From NCBI GenBank assembly GCA_964590515.1, contig CAZPZD010000015.1, positions 1 to 49,637 on the forward strand: a DNA stretch of 49,637 nt. The letters are read 5' to 3'. The DNA is from JADFRG01 sp964590515. GTDB taxonomy: Bacteria > Chloroflexota > Anaerolineae > Anaerolineales > E44-bin32. Positions 49,430 to 49,637 of this stretch are shown piece after piece. The notes below the pieces were generated by a model. That model ran no database searches, had not been told where the DNA came from, and saw nothing but the letters and a program-made list of their open reading frames with translations. The stretch's first letter is position 1, and each line of letters opens with the position of its first letter. The translations under genes and the position numbers were made by a program.

Positions 49430-49637
49430 CTTCCGGCGAGAGGCCCTTCCTCTCTCTGATCATCCCGGCCCACAACGAGGAACATCGGCTCCCCGCGACC
49501 CTGGAGCGGGTCCACAACTTCCTGCGCAGCCAGACCTTTACCTCCGAACTGCTGGTCATTGAGAACGGTAGTCTGGATCGAACGGCCGAGGCGGCTGATC
49601 GCTTTGCCCGCAGCCATCCCGCGACTCGAGTCCTGAG
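49426..49637 (+). CDS. Family 2 glycosyltransferase, N-terminal fragment (runs off window end)
   Basis: 70 complete codons are visible. FLSLIIPAHNEEHRLPATLE is the classic GT2 opening with the NE motif, followed by ELLVIENGSLDRTAE (the nucleotide-binding region, usually D-D-G-S, here N-G-S). It resembles dolichyl/polyprenyl-phosphate glucosyltransferases that use UDP- or GDP-sugars. The start is TTG at 49426, overlapping the previous stop (TTGA), so translation is coupled. The DxD motif is outside the window. Confidence 0.8.
   Translation, partial: MTSGERPFLSLIIPAHNEEHRLPATLERVHNFLRSQTFTSELLVIENGSLDRTAEAADRFARSHPATRVL

Overview
The window is a GC-rich bacterial chromosome segment, almost certainly a metagenome scaffold, because it carries two runs of exactly 100 N (43293-43392 and 45229-45328). 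Gene content suggests Chloroflexota, probably close to Anaerolineae. The clues are lipoproteins with Thr/Pro-rich linkers, a Ser/Thr kinase fused to a TolB-like propeller, a ClpC-RadA pair, a DUF6391 protein, many GTG/TTG starts, and promoters placed so close to start codons that several mRNAs should be leaderless. This assignment is inference from gene content; no 16S or marker phylogeny was possible. I see no prophage, insertion sequence or CRISPR array.

Layout. 0-4 kb (minus strand) is a translation block: YacL-like PIN/TRAM protein, cysS, rlmB, then tRNA-Thr(UGU), tRNA-Tyr(GUA), tRNA-Thr(GGU) and the first codons of tuf. A long structured leader with a terminator hairpin precedes the YacL-like gene. 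4-11.4 kb holds envelope genes: an HtrA lipoprotein, a small membrane protein, a PknB-TolB kinase and a 929-residue class A PBP homologue that has lost every catalytic signature. 11.5-17.3 kb (plus) runs PHP phosphatase, lipB, patatin, a lipoprotein, an orphan DNA methyltransferase and two deoxynucleoside kinases. 17.3-24.5 kb holds replication and repair genes (holB, holA, priA) mixed with an HTH regulator, a DUF6391 protein and a CNNM/TlyC protein. 24.5-25.7 kb is queF-yhhQ for queuosine precursor supply. 25.7-33.4 kb has a single-domain response regulator, dnaA, radA, clpC and an S1-domain protein.

33.4-35.5 kb carries a chelatase locus. The AAA+ ChlI-like frame ends in a heptamer A AAA AAA followed by a stop, and the VWA domain continues without any start codon in the -1 frame. 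This is best explained by programmed -1 frameshifting, giving 366- and 684-residue subunits from one gene. 35.5-40.4 kb: GNAT acetyltransferase, YprB-like exonuclease, GAF-PAS histidine kinase and a receiver-GAF protein whose phosphoacceptor Asp is Ser. 40.5-45.2 kb is a protein quality-control cluster: DnaJ-like, HtrA lipoprotein, two coiled-coil membrane proteins, rhomboid and Hsp20. 45.3-49.6 kb: a gap-truncated CDS, a lipoprotein esterase, an FHA membrane protein, an NfeD/ClpP-class protease, a NERD-like membrane protein with a decayed nuclease motif, and the start of a family 2 glycosyltransferase.

Strongest leads: the frameshift-coded chelatase, the catalytically dead PBP, the attenuator-like leader of yacL-cysS-rlmB, and a recurrent promoter architecture (18-bp spacer, -10 box ending 6-7 nt before the start codon).
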